Shown here: in pieces, positions 25,429-34,149 of the stretch
Numbering within the stretch: position 1 is the stretch's first letter
How the letters are laid out: every line of letters starts with the position of its first letter
NCBI GenBank assembly: GCA_004321715.1
Contig: SGYN01000018.1
Coordinates: forward strand, 1 to 34,149
From: a bacterium
GTDB lineage: Bacteria > Fidelibacterota > Marinisomatia > Marinisomatales > TCS55
Direction: 5' to 3'
Length of the DNA: 34,149 nucleotides
Translations under genes and position numbers: made by a program
Notes under the pieces: model-generated
What the model saw: only the letters and a program-made list of their open reading frames with translations
Told to the model about the DNA's origin: nothing
Databases searched by the model: none

Positions 25429-27252
25429 ATGAGAAAAGAAAATTTTAGAAATATTGCAATAATTGCTCATGTAGATCATGGTAAAACTACTCTTGTTAAT
25501 GGAATGTTAAAACAAAGTGGAACCTTTAAAGCGCATCAAGATGTTGCTGATAGAATAATGGATTCAATGGATCTTGAAAAGGAACGTGGGATAACTATTA
25601 CAGCAAAAAATACGGCAGTATTTTATAATGAAATAAAGATTAATATTCTTGATACACCAGGACATGCTGATTTTGGAGGAGAAGTTGAGAGAAGCTTAAA
25701 TCTAGTTGATGGAGCATTATTACTTGTTGATGCAAGTGAAGGTCCATTACCGCAAACGCGCTTTGTATTAAAAAAAGCACTTGAAAGAGAATTACCAATT
25801 ATTTTAGTTATTAATAAGATTGATAGATCAGATGCGAGAATTAGTGAAGTTGTTGATGAAGTGTATGACTTATTTATAGATCTTGATGCTTCCGATAAAC
25901 AAATAGAATTTCCAATTATTTATTCAAATGCTAAGCAAGGAATATCATTTAACAATCTCGATGATAAATCAACTGATCTTACTTCATTATTTGAATCTAT
26001 CATTGCTAATATTAAAGGACCAAAAATATCTGATAATGATACACCGCAATTTTTAATAACTAGCCTAGATTATGATTCTTATGTAGGACAGATAGCTGTT
26101 GGCAGATTAAATAACGGTGCATTATCAATGAATAAATTGTATTCACTATGTACAATTGATGATAATAAAGCAAATCAAAAGTTTTCTGCACTTTATACTT
26201 TTCAAGGGTTAAATAAGATGCAGGTTGAAGAAGTGGAAGCGGGAGATATAATTGCTTTTGCTGGTATAGAAGGTATCTCCATTGGTGATACAATATCAGA
26301 TAATGAAAATCCAAAACCTTTACCTCGTATTAAAGTTGATGAGCCAACTGTATCGATGCTGTTTTACGTTAATGATAGTCCTTTCTCAGGTCAGGATGGA
26401 AAATTTTTAACTACCAGGCATATATCGGAGAGATTAAATAAGGAAACTTTAAGTAATGTTGCCATTCAAGTTATCCCTACAAGTAGAACCAATGTGTTTG
26501 AGGTTCGTGGAAGAGGAGAGTTACAAATGGCTATATTGATTGAGACAATGCGAAGAGAAGGGTTTGAGTTTATGGTTTCAAAGCCTCAAGTAATTACTAA
26601 AAAAGAAGGCGATAAAGTGCTTGAGCCCATGGAAAAAGTATTTTTAGATGTACCGGAAGATAACGTTGGTATATTGACAGAGAAACTTTCTACAAGAAAA
26701 GGAAAAATGACGAATCTTCAAAATAATGGTACGGGCCGTGTAAATATTGAGTTTTCAATACCATCTAGAGGGCTTATTGGATTTAGATCACAATTTATGA
26801 CAGATACAAAAGGCGCAGGTATAATGAACAAATTATTTGATGGGTATGCGCCTTGGTTTGGTCCTATTCCTCAAAGAAATTCTGGCGCAATTGTTTCAGA
26901 TCGTAATGGAAAAGTAACAACATATGCATGTGTAGGAATGGTAGATCGTGGAGAATTATTTTTAGATGTTGGGACAGATGTTTATAATGGAATGATTATT
27001 GGTGAGCGTAATAGGGAAGGTGATTTAAATGTTAATATTACTAAAGAAAAAAAACTTACAAATATGCGCGCTGCAGGGTCAGATAATACAGTAACACTCC
27101 GCCCACCAAGAAATTTATCATTAGACCAATATATTGAATTTATTGCGGAAGACGAATTGGTAGAGGTTACACCTATAAATATTCGATTAAGAAAAATGGA
27201 ATTAGATCAGAATAAACGATTATCTATGAAAAGAAAAGAAAAACGTAATTAA
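25429..27252 (+). CDS. typA: Translational GTPase TypA/BipA
   Basis: 607 residues, normal length. The GTPase domain has AHVDHGKTT (13-21), switch II DTPGHADFGGEVER and NKID. The EF-G-like domains and the BipA-specific C-terminal domain follow (RGRGELQMAILIETMRREGFE, PSRGLIGFRSQFMTDTKG, NMRAAGSDNTVTLRPPR). TypA binds 70S ribosomes, assists 50S assembly and supports growth under stress. No Shine-Dalgarno sequence is evident before the ATG, in keeping with most genes here. Confidence 0.97.
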   Translation: MRKENFRNIAIIAHVDHGKTTLVNGMLKQSGTFKAHQDVADRIMDSMDLEKERGITITAKNTAVFYNEIKINILDTPGHADFGGEVERSLNLVDGALLLVDASEGPLPQTRFVLKKALERELPIILVINKIDRSDARISEVVDEVYDLFIDLDASDKQIEFPIIYSNAKQGISFNNLDDKSTDLTSLFESIIANIKGPKISDNDTPQFLITSLDYDSYVGQIAVGRLNNGALSMNKLYSLCTIDDNKANQKFSALYTFQGLNKMQVEEVEAGDIIAFAGIEGISIGDTISDNENPKPLPRIKVDEPTVSMLFYVNDSPFSGQDGKFLTTRHISERLNKETLSNVAIQVIPTSRTNVFEVRGRGELQMAILIETMRREGFEFMVSKPQVITKKEGDKVLEPMEKVFLDVPEDNVGILTEKLSTRKGKMTNLQNNGTGRVNIEFSIPSRGLIGFRSQFMTDTKGAGIMNKLFDGYAPWFGPIPQRNSGAIVSDRNGKVTTYACVGMVDRGELFLDVGTDVYNGMIIGERNREGDLNVNITKEKKLTNMRAAGSDNTVTLRPPRNLSLDQYIEFIAEDELVEVTPINIRLRKMELDQNKRLSMKRKEKRN

Positions 27253-27361
27253 ATAATAGAATCAATATGGATTTTATTGATAACATATTTTTAATTTTTG
27301 TTTTATAAATTGTAGTGAGTTTAATAAATATCAATTATAATAAAATTCAAAGGAGCAATCT

Positions 27362-29227
27362 GTGTCACAGCATTCATTTCAAACTGAAGTAAGTCAGCTA
27401 CTTAATCTTATCATACATTCCTTATACTCTCATAAGGAAATATTTCTTCGTGAATTAATATCAAATGCATCTGATGCGTTGGATAAGCTTCGCTATTTAA
27501 CTTTAACAAATGATGATTTCAAATCATTGAATTTTGATCCAAAAGTATCTATGGATTTTGTAGATGGAGATAATCCAACATTAACAATAACTGATACTGG
27601 TATTGGAATGAGTAAGAAAGAGTTAGAAGGTAATCTGGGTACAATTGCAAGATCTGGAACAAAAAATTTTTTAAATAAGATGTCTGGTGATGCGCAAAAA
27701 GATGCTCAATTAATTGGTCAATTTGGTGTTGGGTTTTACTCGAGCTTTATGGTCGCAGATCATGTAGATGTTGTGAGTTTAAAAGCAGGTAATAAAGAGG
27801 CTTGGAAATGGTCAAGTGATGGAAAATCAGGTTTTGAAATTGTAAAAGATGTCAAAAAAGATAATGGTACGATTATAACACTACATTTGAATGATGAAGG
27901 AAAAGAGTTTGCAAACAGATGGCAGATTGAAAATCTTGTAAAAAAATATTCGGACCATATTGATTTTCCAATATTTCTAACCTATGCTGATATTGAATAT
28001 GATGATGAAGGGAAAGAAAAAAGTAGATCATCCAAAACAGATCAAATAAATAATGCAAAAGCATTTTGGACGCGATCACCAAAAGAGGTAAAAAAGAAAG
28101 AATACAAAGAATTTTATAAATCATTATCGAATGATATGGATGATCCCTTTGAATGGGTCCATTATCGTGCAGAGGGTAGTTTAGAATATACGATACTATT
28201 TTTTATACCTTCAAAAGCTCCATCTGATATTTTTCGAGCAGATTATCAATCTGGCGTAAAATTATATGTAAACCGTGTTTTTATTACTGATGATGATAAA
28301 GAGCTTCTACCACCATGGATGCGCTTTGTAAAGGGCGTTATTGATTCTTCGGACTTACCATTGAATGTTAGCCGTGAAATACTTCAGCAGAATCGAGTAA
28401 TGGCAAATATTCGTTCAAATTCAGTGAAAAAAGTGCTAGATAAATTGCAAACAGTTGCAAAGAATAAAGACAAATATGCTGAGTTTTACGAACAATATGG
28501 TCGATTGATTAAAGAAGGCGTTTATCAAGATTTTGAACATAAAGATGCGTTAACTGATCTGTTGAGATATGCATCAACAAAAGATGATGGTCTTGTATCT
28601 CTAAAAGAATACGTTGGTAGAATGAAAGATGATCAAAAATCTATTTATTATATTACAGGTCAAAATCAGATTTCTCTTCGAAATTCACCTCTGCTGGAAA
28701 TGTATGAAAAAAAGGATATAGAAGTCCTGATATTGGATGATGAAATAGATGAAATTGTTATTTCATCTGTTCCAAAATATGATGAGAAAGAACTCAAATC
28801 AGTGAACCGAAGTGGAGCTGCAGATGATTTTTCCGAGGACAAAGACAAAGACAAAGAAGAATCTTTAAAACCAGTACTAAAGAAAATAAAAAAGATATTG
28901 GGTGATAGAGTGAAGGATGTAAAAATATCAAGTCGTTTAAGCGATTCCCCTTCTTGTGTGGTGGTTGATGAAAATGATCCAACATCTCAAATGCAAGAGA
29001 TCATGCGTTCCATGGGCCAAGCAGAATTACCTGATGTCAAACCAATCTTAGAAGTAAATCCTAATCATAAGATTATCAAAAAATTAAAGGAAAAAACAAG
29101 ACAGAAATCATTTAATGATATTGCTTTTCTTTTATATGAACAAGCACTGATTCAGGAAGGTGTCAAGCTTGATAATCCTGCGGAATTTACTGAGCGACTG
29201 AATAAAGTTATTGTTGAAACTTTATAA
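27362..29227 (+). CDS. htpG: Molecular chaperone HtpG (Hsp90)
   Basis: 621 residues, typical length. The start is GTG at 27362, preceded by AAAGGAG (about 27349-27355). The GHKL ATPase domain shows FLRELISNASDALDKLRY, DTGIGM and GQFGVGFYSSFMV; the middle domain has PLNVSREILQQN with the catalytic Arg; a dimerisation domain completes it. It is a cytoplasmic ATP-dependent chaperone. A Lys/Asp-rich insert (EDKDKDKEE) lies at about residue 495-500. cutC follows closely. Confidence 0.97.
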   Translation: MSQHSFQTEVSQLLNLIIHSLYSHKEIFLRELISNASDALDKLRYLTLTNDDFKSLNFDPKVSMDFVDGDNPTLTITDTGIGMSKKELEGNLGTIARSGTKNFLNKMSGDAQKDAQLIGQFGVGFYSSFMVADHVDVVSLKAGNKEAWKWSSDGKSGFEIVKDVKKDNGTIITLHLNDEGKEFANRWQIENLVKKYSDHIDFPIFLTYADIEYDDEGKEKSRSSKTDQINNAKAFWTRSPKEVKKKEYKEFYKSLSNDMDDPFEWVHYRAEGSLEYTILFFIPSKAPSDIFRADYQSGVKLYVNRVFITDDDKELLPPWMRFVKGVIDSSDLPLNVSREILQQNRVMANIRSNSVKKVLDKLQTVAKNKDKYAEFYEQYGRLIKEGVYQDFEHKDALTDLLRYASTKDDGLVSLKEYVGRMKDDQKSIYYITGQNQISLRNSPLLEMYEKKDIEVLILDDEIDEIVISSVPKYDEKELKSVNRSGAADDFSEDKDKDKEESLKPVLKKIKKILGDRVKDVKISSRLSDSPSCVVVDENDPTSQMQEIMRSMGQAELPDVKPILEVNPNHKIIKKLKEKTRQKSFNDIAFLLYEQALIQEGVKLDNPAEFTERLNKVIVETL

Positions 29228-29256
29228 GCTATATCAGTACGAATAACTTAAATAAA

Positions 29257-29877
29257 ATAATCAAGGAAGCCTGTGTTGATTCATCAATACAGGCTATTCA
29301 AGCTGAGCAAGATGGCGCAAATAGAATTGAATTGTGTAAAGACCTTGATCTTGATGGTCTTACTCCAGATGTAAATGTTATTAAGAATACATTAATTTCT
29401 GTAAATATACCTATAAAAGTAATGATTCGCCCACGAGCCGGAAATTTCATTTATTATTACGATGATGTGAAAAAAATGGAACGCGAAATTGATATTTGTA
29501 AAGATTTAAATATACCTGAGATCGTTATTGGCGCATTAACGGATAGTGCAAATATTGATATCAAATTAACAGATAAACTTGCTTCAAGAGCCTATCCAAT
29601 GGCAGTTACATTTCATAAAGCAATCGATTATACAGAAGATATTTTATTCGAATTAAATCGTTTATCCAAAATTGATTATATATCGAGTATTTTAACTTCA
29701 GGTGGAGAGGATAGCGCACTAAAAGGTGCCGGTATGATAACTAAAATGATTAACAAGTTTGGAAAACGGTTTACAATTATTGCAGCAGGATCTATCACAA
29801 ATGAAAATCTAGTTCAAATACACGATTTAATAAAAGCGAACGAGTATCATGGTAAGAAAATTGTTTGTAGTTTGTAG
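29257..29877 (+). CDS. cutC: CutC-family protein, start codon non-canonical
   Basis: TIM-barrel protein linked to copper handling in some bacteria, although its biochemical role is unsettled. Conserved family segments are present: KEACVDS, GANRIELC, DGLTPD, VMIRPRAGNFIY, VTFHKAIDYT, ILTSGG and a C-terminal EYHGKKIV. The KEACVDS start of the fold lies upstream of the TTG at 29332, so that codon cannot be the real start. No ATG, GTG or TTG exists in frame between the htpG stop (29225) and 29332. Candidates are ATA 29257 (used for these coordinates), ATC 29260 or ACG 29239 (212 residues). A 12-bp hairpin overlies codons 5-13. The gene begins within 30 bases of the htpG stop, so read-through transcription is likely. 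Confidence 0.82.
   Translation: MIKEACVDSSIQAIQAEQDGANRIELCKDLDLDGLTPDVNVIKNTLISVNIPIKVMIRPRAGNFIYYYDDVKKMEREIDICKDLNIPEIVIGALTDSANIDIKLTDKLASRAYPMAVTFHKAIDYTEDILFELNRLSKIDYISSILTSGGEDSALKGAGMITKMINKFGKRFTIIAAGSITNENLVQIHDLIKANEYHGKKIVCSL
29269..29294 (+). promoter_or_regulatory. Strong hairpin over the first codons of cutC
   Basis: GCCTGTGTTGAT (29269-29280) pairs with ATCAATACAGGC (29283-29294): 12 base pairs including one G-U, with the innermost pair or two opening to make the loop. No T run follows, so it is not an ordinary terminator. Its position 9-12 bases after the ATA/ATC start candidates suggests a role in initiation or in mRNA stability. Confidence 0.55.
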
Positions 29878-29945
29878 AGATTATATATTCTTTACTAATG
29901 GATTTAATCATCTATCTATTCAATGAAAAAAAATAAGTTTAAACT

Positions 29946-31658
29946 ATGATATATCGTATAGCTATTTATGTTACTTTGATAACTACTTTTATTTTTGGCA
30001 AATCGTATACCATTGATAACGTTGAAATTCAATCGACCATACGAAAAGATGGCATTGTGCAATTTACGGAAAAAAGAGTATTTACTTTTAAAGGTAGCTT
30101 TACGTATGCATATCAAATTATTGATAAAAAAAAATTTAAAGAAATATTTGATATTCAGGTTTCAGAAAATGGACGTGACTATATAAATGATAAGTCATCT
30201 AATCCATATACATTTAAGATAATTCCTTCAAAAAAATCAATCAAGATTCGCTGGTATCACCATTCGAAAGATGAAACAAAAGAATTTGCTGTTTCCTATA
30301 AGCTAAGAGATGCAATACGTATTGGTCCAAAAGATGCACAATTTCACTGGACATATTTGGGTTCTGATTGGGATAAAAGCGCCAATCAGCTTCGTATTGA
30401 ACAGAGGTTTGAAGAAGAAATTTCTAAAAAAGAATTATGGTTTAAAGCCACAGGTATTAAACAGGAAAATAGAAATTTAAGTTATAGTGGTAATAAATTA
30501 TCTCTAGCGACTGGAAGAGTCTCTCATGAAAGAAAAGTTCGAATAAATACAATATTTCCCAGTAGTTATTTTACAGTATTAAATTTAAATGATAAGAATT
30601 TTTCAAAAAGTGAATATTTTAATGATATAGAACAAGAAGAAAAGAAAAGTTCCATATCAAACATTGTTTCTGTTGTAGTAATTATCTTTTCAATATTTTG
30701 GTTAATCGCTCGATATCTTAAACATGGAAAAGCACATAAAATTGAAACGGAGAATATAGATCCAGATTATATTCAATGGCCTACACAACACCATCCTGCA
30801 CTGGTATCGTATTTGTATTCAGGACAAGAAGTTACAGGGCATGCAATACTTGCAACATTAATGAGGCTTGGGCAAAAAGGATGCATTACAGTAAAGGAAA
30901 TAGAAACCACAACAAAATCTTTTTTTCGCACAAAGAAAAAGAAAAATATACAAATCAGTAAAGGCGATAGTTCTCTAGAATCCAATTTAGATCATTGGGA
31001 TAAAATTCTTTTAGAGCAAGTGAATAGGTGTTTAAACAAGGGAGAAAACACACTGGATAAATTGTTTACATCCTTATCATACGATAGCACCTTTATGAGC
31101 TCATGGAAAAAAGAAATAAAAAGAAATATAAAAAAGAATCATTGGAAGGATTCTCCTCCACTGTTTAGTTCATTTATATTTTTATTTGGACATTTGCTTA
31201 TGATTGGATTAGAAGTGTACATGTTTAATGGACCCGTTTCGTTTATAGCAATATGTATCCTTCTAGGCATGGGAATCATTGGTGCTTTTGCTATGTCACG
31301 ATTATCAAAAGAAGCTAAAGGATATCAGAAAAGTTGGAAAACAATGCATTTATTCATCAAGAGAAAAAAAATACCCCAAAATCATGAATTGGATATGAAT
31401 GAGTTACTGCAATATTCTATTGTTATTGAAGCTGTAAAAGGTTTAAAGAAAATCTTAAAAAATTATGTACCTAAAAGTGAAGATACATTTATTTGGTTTG
31501 GAGGTACAGGCGATGGTTCAATGAATATGGATACCTTTTCTTCTAGTATTTCAAGTATGGTTGACACAGGAGCAGCAATGAGCGCTGGGTTTGCAGGAGA
31601 TGGTGGAGCTGGCGGTGGTGGTGGAGCTGGCGGTGGCGGTGGCGGTGGTGCAGGCTAG
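29946..31658 (+). CDS. DUF2207 membrane protein with Gly-rich tail
   Basis: 570 residues. A signal peptide (about 1-18) leads to an extracytoplasmic DUF2207 beta domain (IDNVEIQSTIRKDGIVQFTEKRVFTF; FKGSFTYAYQII). A transmembrane helix follows at about residues 236-255, then a cytoplasmic region and two more helices (about 405-425 and 430-450). The C-terminus is a Gly/Ala-rich tail ending in runs of Gly, as is usual for this family. The function is unknown; the family is widespread in envelopes. The gene stands alone with 68 bases before it and 61 after. Confidence 0.85.
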   Translation: MIYRIAIYVTLITTFIFGKSYTIDNVEIQSTIRKDGIVQFTEKRVFTFKGSFTYAYQIIDKKKFKEIFDIQVSENGRDYINDKSSNPYTFKIIPSKKSIKIRWYHHSKDETKEFAVSYKLRDAIRIGPKDAQFHWTYLGSDWDKSANQLRIEQRFEEEISKKELWFKATGIKQENRNLSYSGNKLSLATGRVSHERKVRINTIFPSSYFTVLNLNDKNFSKSEYFNDIEQEEKKSSISNIVSVVVIIFSIFWLIARYLKHGKAHKIETENIDPDYIQWPTQHHPALVSYLYSGQEVTGHAILATLMRLGQKGCITVKEIETTTKSFFRTKKKKNIQISKGDSSLESNLDHWDKILLEQVNRCLNKGENTLDKLFTSLSYDSTFMSSWKKEIKRNIKKNHWKDSPPLFSSFIFLFGHLLMIGLEVYMFNGPVSFIAICILLGMGIIGAFAMSRLSKEAKGYQKSWKTMHLFIKRKKIPQNHELDMNELLQYSIVIEAVKGLKKILKNYVPKSEDTFIWFGGTGDGSMNMDTFSSSISSMVDTGAAMSAGFAGDGGAGGGGGAGGGGGGGAG

Positions 31659-31719
31659 CATAAAATTATAGCTGGAACTACCACGCTTATATTAAATATA
31701 TTTTTTTAATTTTATCTAA

Positions 31720-32484
31720 ATGGTTGAATTAATTACCTTAATAAGTGCAGCCTTTATAACCTCCATTATATCAGCTATAATTGGAATGGGTGGTGGTGTG
31801 ACTCTTCTTGGCATTATGGCAATTATAATACCCGACGGATACATGGTTGTTGCCTTTCATGGCGTAATTCAGTTAGTGAGTAATGTTACGAGAACAACTG
31901 TATATCGTGAACACGTGTATCAACCAATATTAAAAAAGTTTTTTATTGGTATAATTCCAGGATTATTCTTTGCAGTATTATTCATTATTGGTTTAATTAA
32001 TTATTTTGATTTTCAATCTGCAAGTGAATTTAAAATTGATTTTTTAAAACCATTAATTGGCATTTATATTATTTGGTTTCTTTATCTAAAAAAGAAGAAA
32101 AAAATTCAATCAGATAGAATTTTTTTGTTAATGGGTATTCTAAGTGGTTTGGTAACAGTATTCATTGGAGCAGCAGGACCTCTTATAGCACCTTTTTTTA
32201 TTGATCGTAATCTATCAAAGGAAAATATTGTTGCTACAAAAGCTGCTTGTCAGGCAATAGGCCATATTGGGAAAATACCTATTTTTATTTATTTCTTTGA
32301 TGTGAACTATTTTCATCATTGGCATGTACTACTCCCATTAGTTATCTCAGTATATTTTGGAACTAGAATAGGAAAAAGATATCTTGGAAAATTATCGGAA
32401 AAATTATTTTCAAGACTATTTCGATTTGTTTTAACATTAATTGCTTTTCATTTAATTATAGAAAAGTTATTGATTTCATTTTGA
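31720..32484 (+). CDS. TauE/SafE-family sulfite/organosulfonate exporter-like protein
   Basis: 254 residues with about eight transmembrane helices. Two half repeats begin with ITSIISAIIGMGGGVTLLG and LSGLVTVFIGAAGPLIAPFF, the glycine-rich signature of the family. TauE/SafE proteins move small sulfur-containing anions (sulfite, sulfoacetate) or other anions across the inner membrane. The substrate cannot be deduced; the CcmH-like gene next to it gives no direct clue, while the rhodanese cassette elsewhere in the window shows that sulfur chemistry matters to this organism. Confidence 0.85.
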   Translation: MVELITLISAAFITSIISAIIGMGGGVTLLGIMAIIIPDGYMVVAFHGVIQLVSNVTRTTVYREHVYQPILKKFFIGIIPGLFFAVLFIIGLINYFDFQSASEFKIDFLKPLIGIYIIWFLYLKKKKKIQSDRIFLLMGILSGLVTVFIGAAGPLIAPFFIDRNLSKENIVATKAACQAIGHIGKIPIFIYFFDVNYFHHWHVLLPLVISVYFGTRIGKRYLGKLSEKLFSRLFRFVLTLIAFHLIIEKLLISF

Positions 32485-32536
32485 TATCTAAATGCGGATT
32501 AATTGAATAATTATTGTAACTTTTTAAATCTCTTAT

Positions 32537-32956
32537 ATGAAAAAATTCTATTTAATTACACTTTTTACTACGTTTTTATACGCTAATAATCAAGAAGAAC
32601 TGATTATGGATATAGAAAATAGTTTAATGGCAGTATGTTGTTGGAGTGGGACTGTTTTTGACCATGGTAATTCAGATATGGAAACTACAATTGCAACTAT
32701 GGTACAATCTGGAAATACAAAATCGCAAATAATGGACCATTTTGTTAATCAATATGGTGAAAGAGTGCTAGCTATTCCAGTTATGTCTGGTTTTAATTTG
32801 TTAGCATGGATTACACCTATAATTATTGGTATAATTGGTATCATCATTTGGTATCGCTATCTTAATATGTCATCTAATAGAATACCTATAAAAAATGAAT
32901 ATGATGATATTCCAAATATTGATCAGATTGAACAAGAATTGAAAGAAATAGAATAG
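32537..32956 (+). CDS. CcmH-like cytochrome c maturation protein with a CC motif
   Basis: 139 residues. A signal peptide (ending FLYA) is followed by a short helical domain and a C-terminal transmembrane helix (about 93-110). The layout matches CcmH/NrfF: LMAVCCWSG at the position of LxCxxC, then METTIATMVQSGNTKSQIMDHFVNQYGERVLA and FNLLAWITP before the membrane helix. Classical CcmH uses a CXXC pair to reduce apocytochrome c; here Cys34 and Cys35 are adjacent, so the chemistry may differ. No other ccm genes are in the window. Confidence 0.75.
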   Translation: MKKFYLITLFTTFLYANNQEELIMDIENSLMAVCCWSGTVFDHGNSDMETTIATMVQSGNTKSQIMDHFVNQYGERVLAIPVMSGFNLLAWITPIIIGIIGIIIWYRYLNMSSNRIPIKNEYDDIPNIDQIEQELKEIE

Positions 32957-33007
32957 GATTTTTACTACTTAATTTTATTATAATTTGAAAAATAAGAATA
33001 TTCAATT

Positions 33008-34123
33008 ATGTCAAAATATTTACGATATCTAGCCACACCATTATTAGTATCTACCGCTATATATTTTGCTGCTATGGGTAAAGAATGGATATGGATATAT
33101 CTAATAGGTTTTAATATTTTTGTTATTTTTGGTGATGCTTTTTTAGGAAATGATAAGTCCACACCCGAATATAAATATCCTATTGTATTACGATTGCTAT
33201 TATTTATTAATTTGCCATTAGTTGGGATTCTTGTAAGCGTTGCTGTGTATATGGCTGGAAATATATCAATTCCTATGTTTGAACATGCTATCATCTTTTT
33301 AACTGGACATGATATTTATTTGACAAGAATTGGTACCGAGTCTTGGCATTTAGTAGGATATATTTTTACGGTTGGTTTAATGGTGGGGCCAGGGGCTACC
33401 ATTCCTGGACATGAATTAGTTCATCATAAGAAAAATAAATTAGATTGGTTTATGGGTAATCTGATGCTTTCCTTTAGTATAGATAATGCGTTTGCTGTAG
33501 AGCACGTTCATGGTCATCATAAAAATGTCGGATTAGCTTCGGATCCTGCAACGGCAAAACGGGGACAAGGTCTGTTTAGATTTTTCATTGAAAGTTCTAT
33601 TAAAGAACATCGTGATGCATGGAAAATTGAATTAAAGCGATTGAGAAAACGAGGACATTTTGCATACAGTCTTTCTAATAAAATGATTATTGGTTATTTG
33701 CAAAGTTCTATTATTGCTGTGGTGGCATTTTTTCTTTCTGGATGGTATGGCGTCTTAATGTTTCTTGGCATTGCTATTTTTGCTAAATTTTTTCTGGAAT
33801 CCATAAACTATGTAGAGCACTATGGGTTGGTTCGTATAAAAGGAACTCCTGTTGAATTGCATCATTCATGGAATACAAATAAGCGAATTAGCAGTATTTT
33901 GTTGTATAACGTCACTCGCCATTCTCATCATCATGAACAGGGGAGTTTAGAGTTTTGGAAACTAAAACCAAAAAATAATGCGCCTGAAATGCCTTATGGA
34001 TATTTATCTACATTATATATAGTTGTATTTTTCCCATGGCTATATCGAAAAATGATGGAGCCAAAATTAGAATACTGGAAAGACAATTACGCTTCAGAAG
34101 ATGAAAGACAATTAGCAGCCTAG
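33008..34123 (+). CDS. alkB: AlkB-type alkane 1-monooxygenase
   Basis: 371 residues with about six transmembrane helices. All histidine boxes of the membrane-bound di-iron monooxygenases are present: HELVHH (135-140), EHVHGHH (165-171), NYVEHYGL (His271) and RHSHHHEQGS (305-309); the NYVEHYGL segment is characteristic of AlkB alkane hydroxylases rather than of fatty-acid desaturases. The enzyme adds oxygen to the terminal carbon of medium-chain alkanes, using electrons from rubredoxin; no rubredoxin gene is seen before the window ends. Related xylene monooxygenases share some boxes, so the substrate is a prediction. Confidence 0.9.
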   Translation: MSKYLRYLATPLLVSTAIYFAAMGKEWIWIYLIGFNIFVIFGDAFLGNDKSTPEYKYPIVLRLLLFINLPLVGILVSVAVYMAGNISIPMFEHAIIFLTGHDIYLTRIGTESWHLVGYIFTVGLMVGPGATIPGHELVHHKKNKLDWFMGNLMLSFSIDNAFAVEHVHGHHKNVGLASDPATAKRGQGLFRFFIESSIKEHRDAWKIELKRLRKRGHFAYSLSNKMIIGYLQSSIIAVVAFFLSGWYGVLMFLGIAIFAKFFLESINYVEHYGLVRIKGTPVELHHSWNTNKRISSILLYNVTRHSHHHEQGSLEFWKLKPKNNAPEMPYGYLSTLYIVVFFPWLYRKMMEPKLEYWKDNYASEDERQLAA

Positions 34124-34149
34124 TATTTCTTCTATTTATTGATTCATTA

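Noticed and set aside
31600-31650. GGTGGT-rich tract as a tandem repeat or regulatory element
   Set aside because: It encodes the Gly-rich tail that is normal for DUF2207 proteins.

Overview
The window looks like a chromosomal piece of a low-GC marine bacterium of the Fibrobacterota-Chlorobiota-Bacteroidota (FCB) superphylum. My best guess is Candidatus Marinimicrobia (SAR406/Neomarinimicrobiota), inferred from style rather than a marker gene. Two secreted proteins end in type IX secretion (T9SS, Por) sorting domains with the YPNPFN start. There are many short-signal lipoproteins, few Shine-Dalgarno sites, and tRNA promoters that resemble the Bacteroidota -33/-7 pattern (TTG-N19/20-TAnnTT). 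All recognised genes are on the + strand, none of the four tRNA genes encodes CCA, and TGA is otherwise used as a stop codon.

Layout. 1-4.06 kb: end of a surface protein with an intramolecular chaperone (S74) domain, a T9SS cargo protein, an unknown exported protein and a short LETM1-like membrane protein. 4.15-7.15 kb: tRNA-Ala, an M1 peptidase lipoprotein, a PycTM-like membrane protein, a collagen-like lipoprotein and a terminator. 7.2-10.6 kb: a T9SS-tailed exonuclease/endonuclease/phosphatase (EEP) protein, a SUI1/YciH factor without a normal start codon, and a PlsC acyltransferase. 10.67-12.79 kb: a tightly coupled three-gene cassette of a UshA-like lipoprotein with an in-frame TGA followed by a convincing bacterial SECIS hairpin (a selenoprotein), an exported rhodanese and a MauE/DoxX-type membrane protein with a CGC motif. 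12.8-15.57 kb: between tRNA-Gly(GCC) and tRNA-Gly(CCC) lies a remnant of an accessory island (periplasmic cupin, DUF6868-like protein, propeller lipoprotein with an ATT start, T9SS-tail fragment, truncated tyrosine recombinase). 15.6-24.3 kb: membrane protein, DUF512 Fe-S protein plus der, an unidentified structured RNA, and an envelope operon (EEP protein, 970-residue lipoprotein, beta-barrel). 24.4-34.1 kb: initiator tRNA, DUF6132, Nudix, typA, htpG, cutC, a DUF2207 protein, TauE/SafE, a CcmH-like protein and an AlkB-type alkane monooxygenase.

The most interesting item is the selenoprotein cassette at 10669-12787. Its three products all face the periplasm or membrane and each carries a redox-type Cys/Sec motif (CGU, CSGDEC, CGC), which suggests a periplasmic thiol/selenol relay or sulfane-sulfur module. 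Next come three genes with no ATG, GTG or TTG where homology requires the start (yciH, the propeller lipoprotein, cutC), and the GC-rich folded RNA at 18601-18681.
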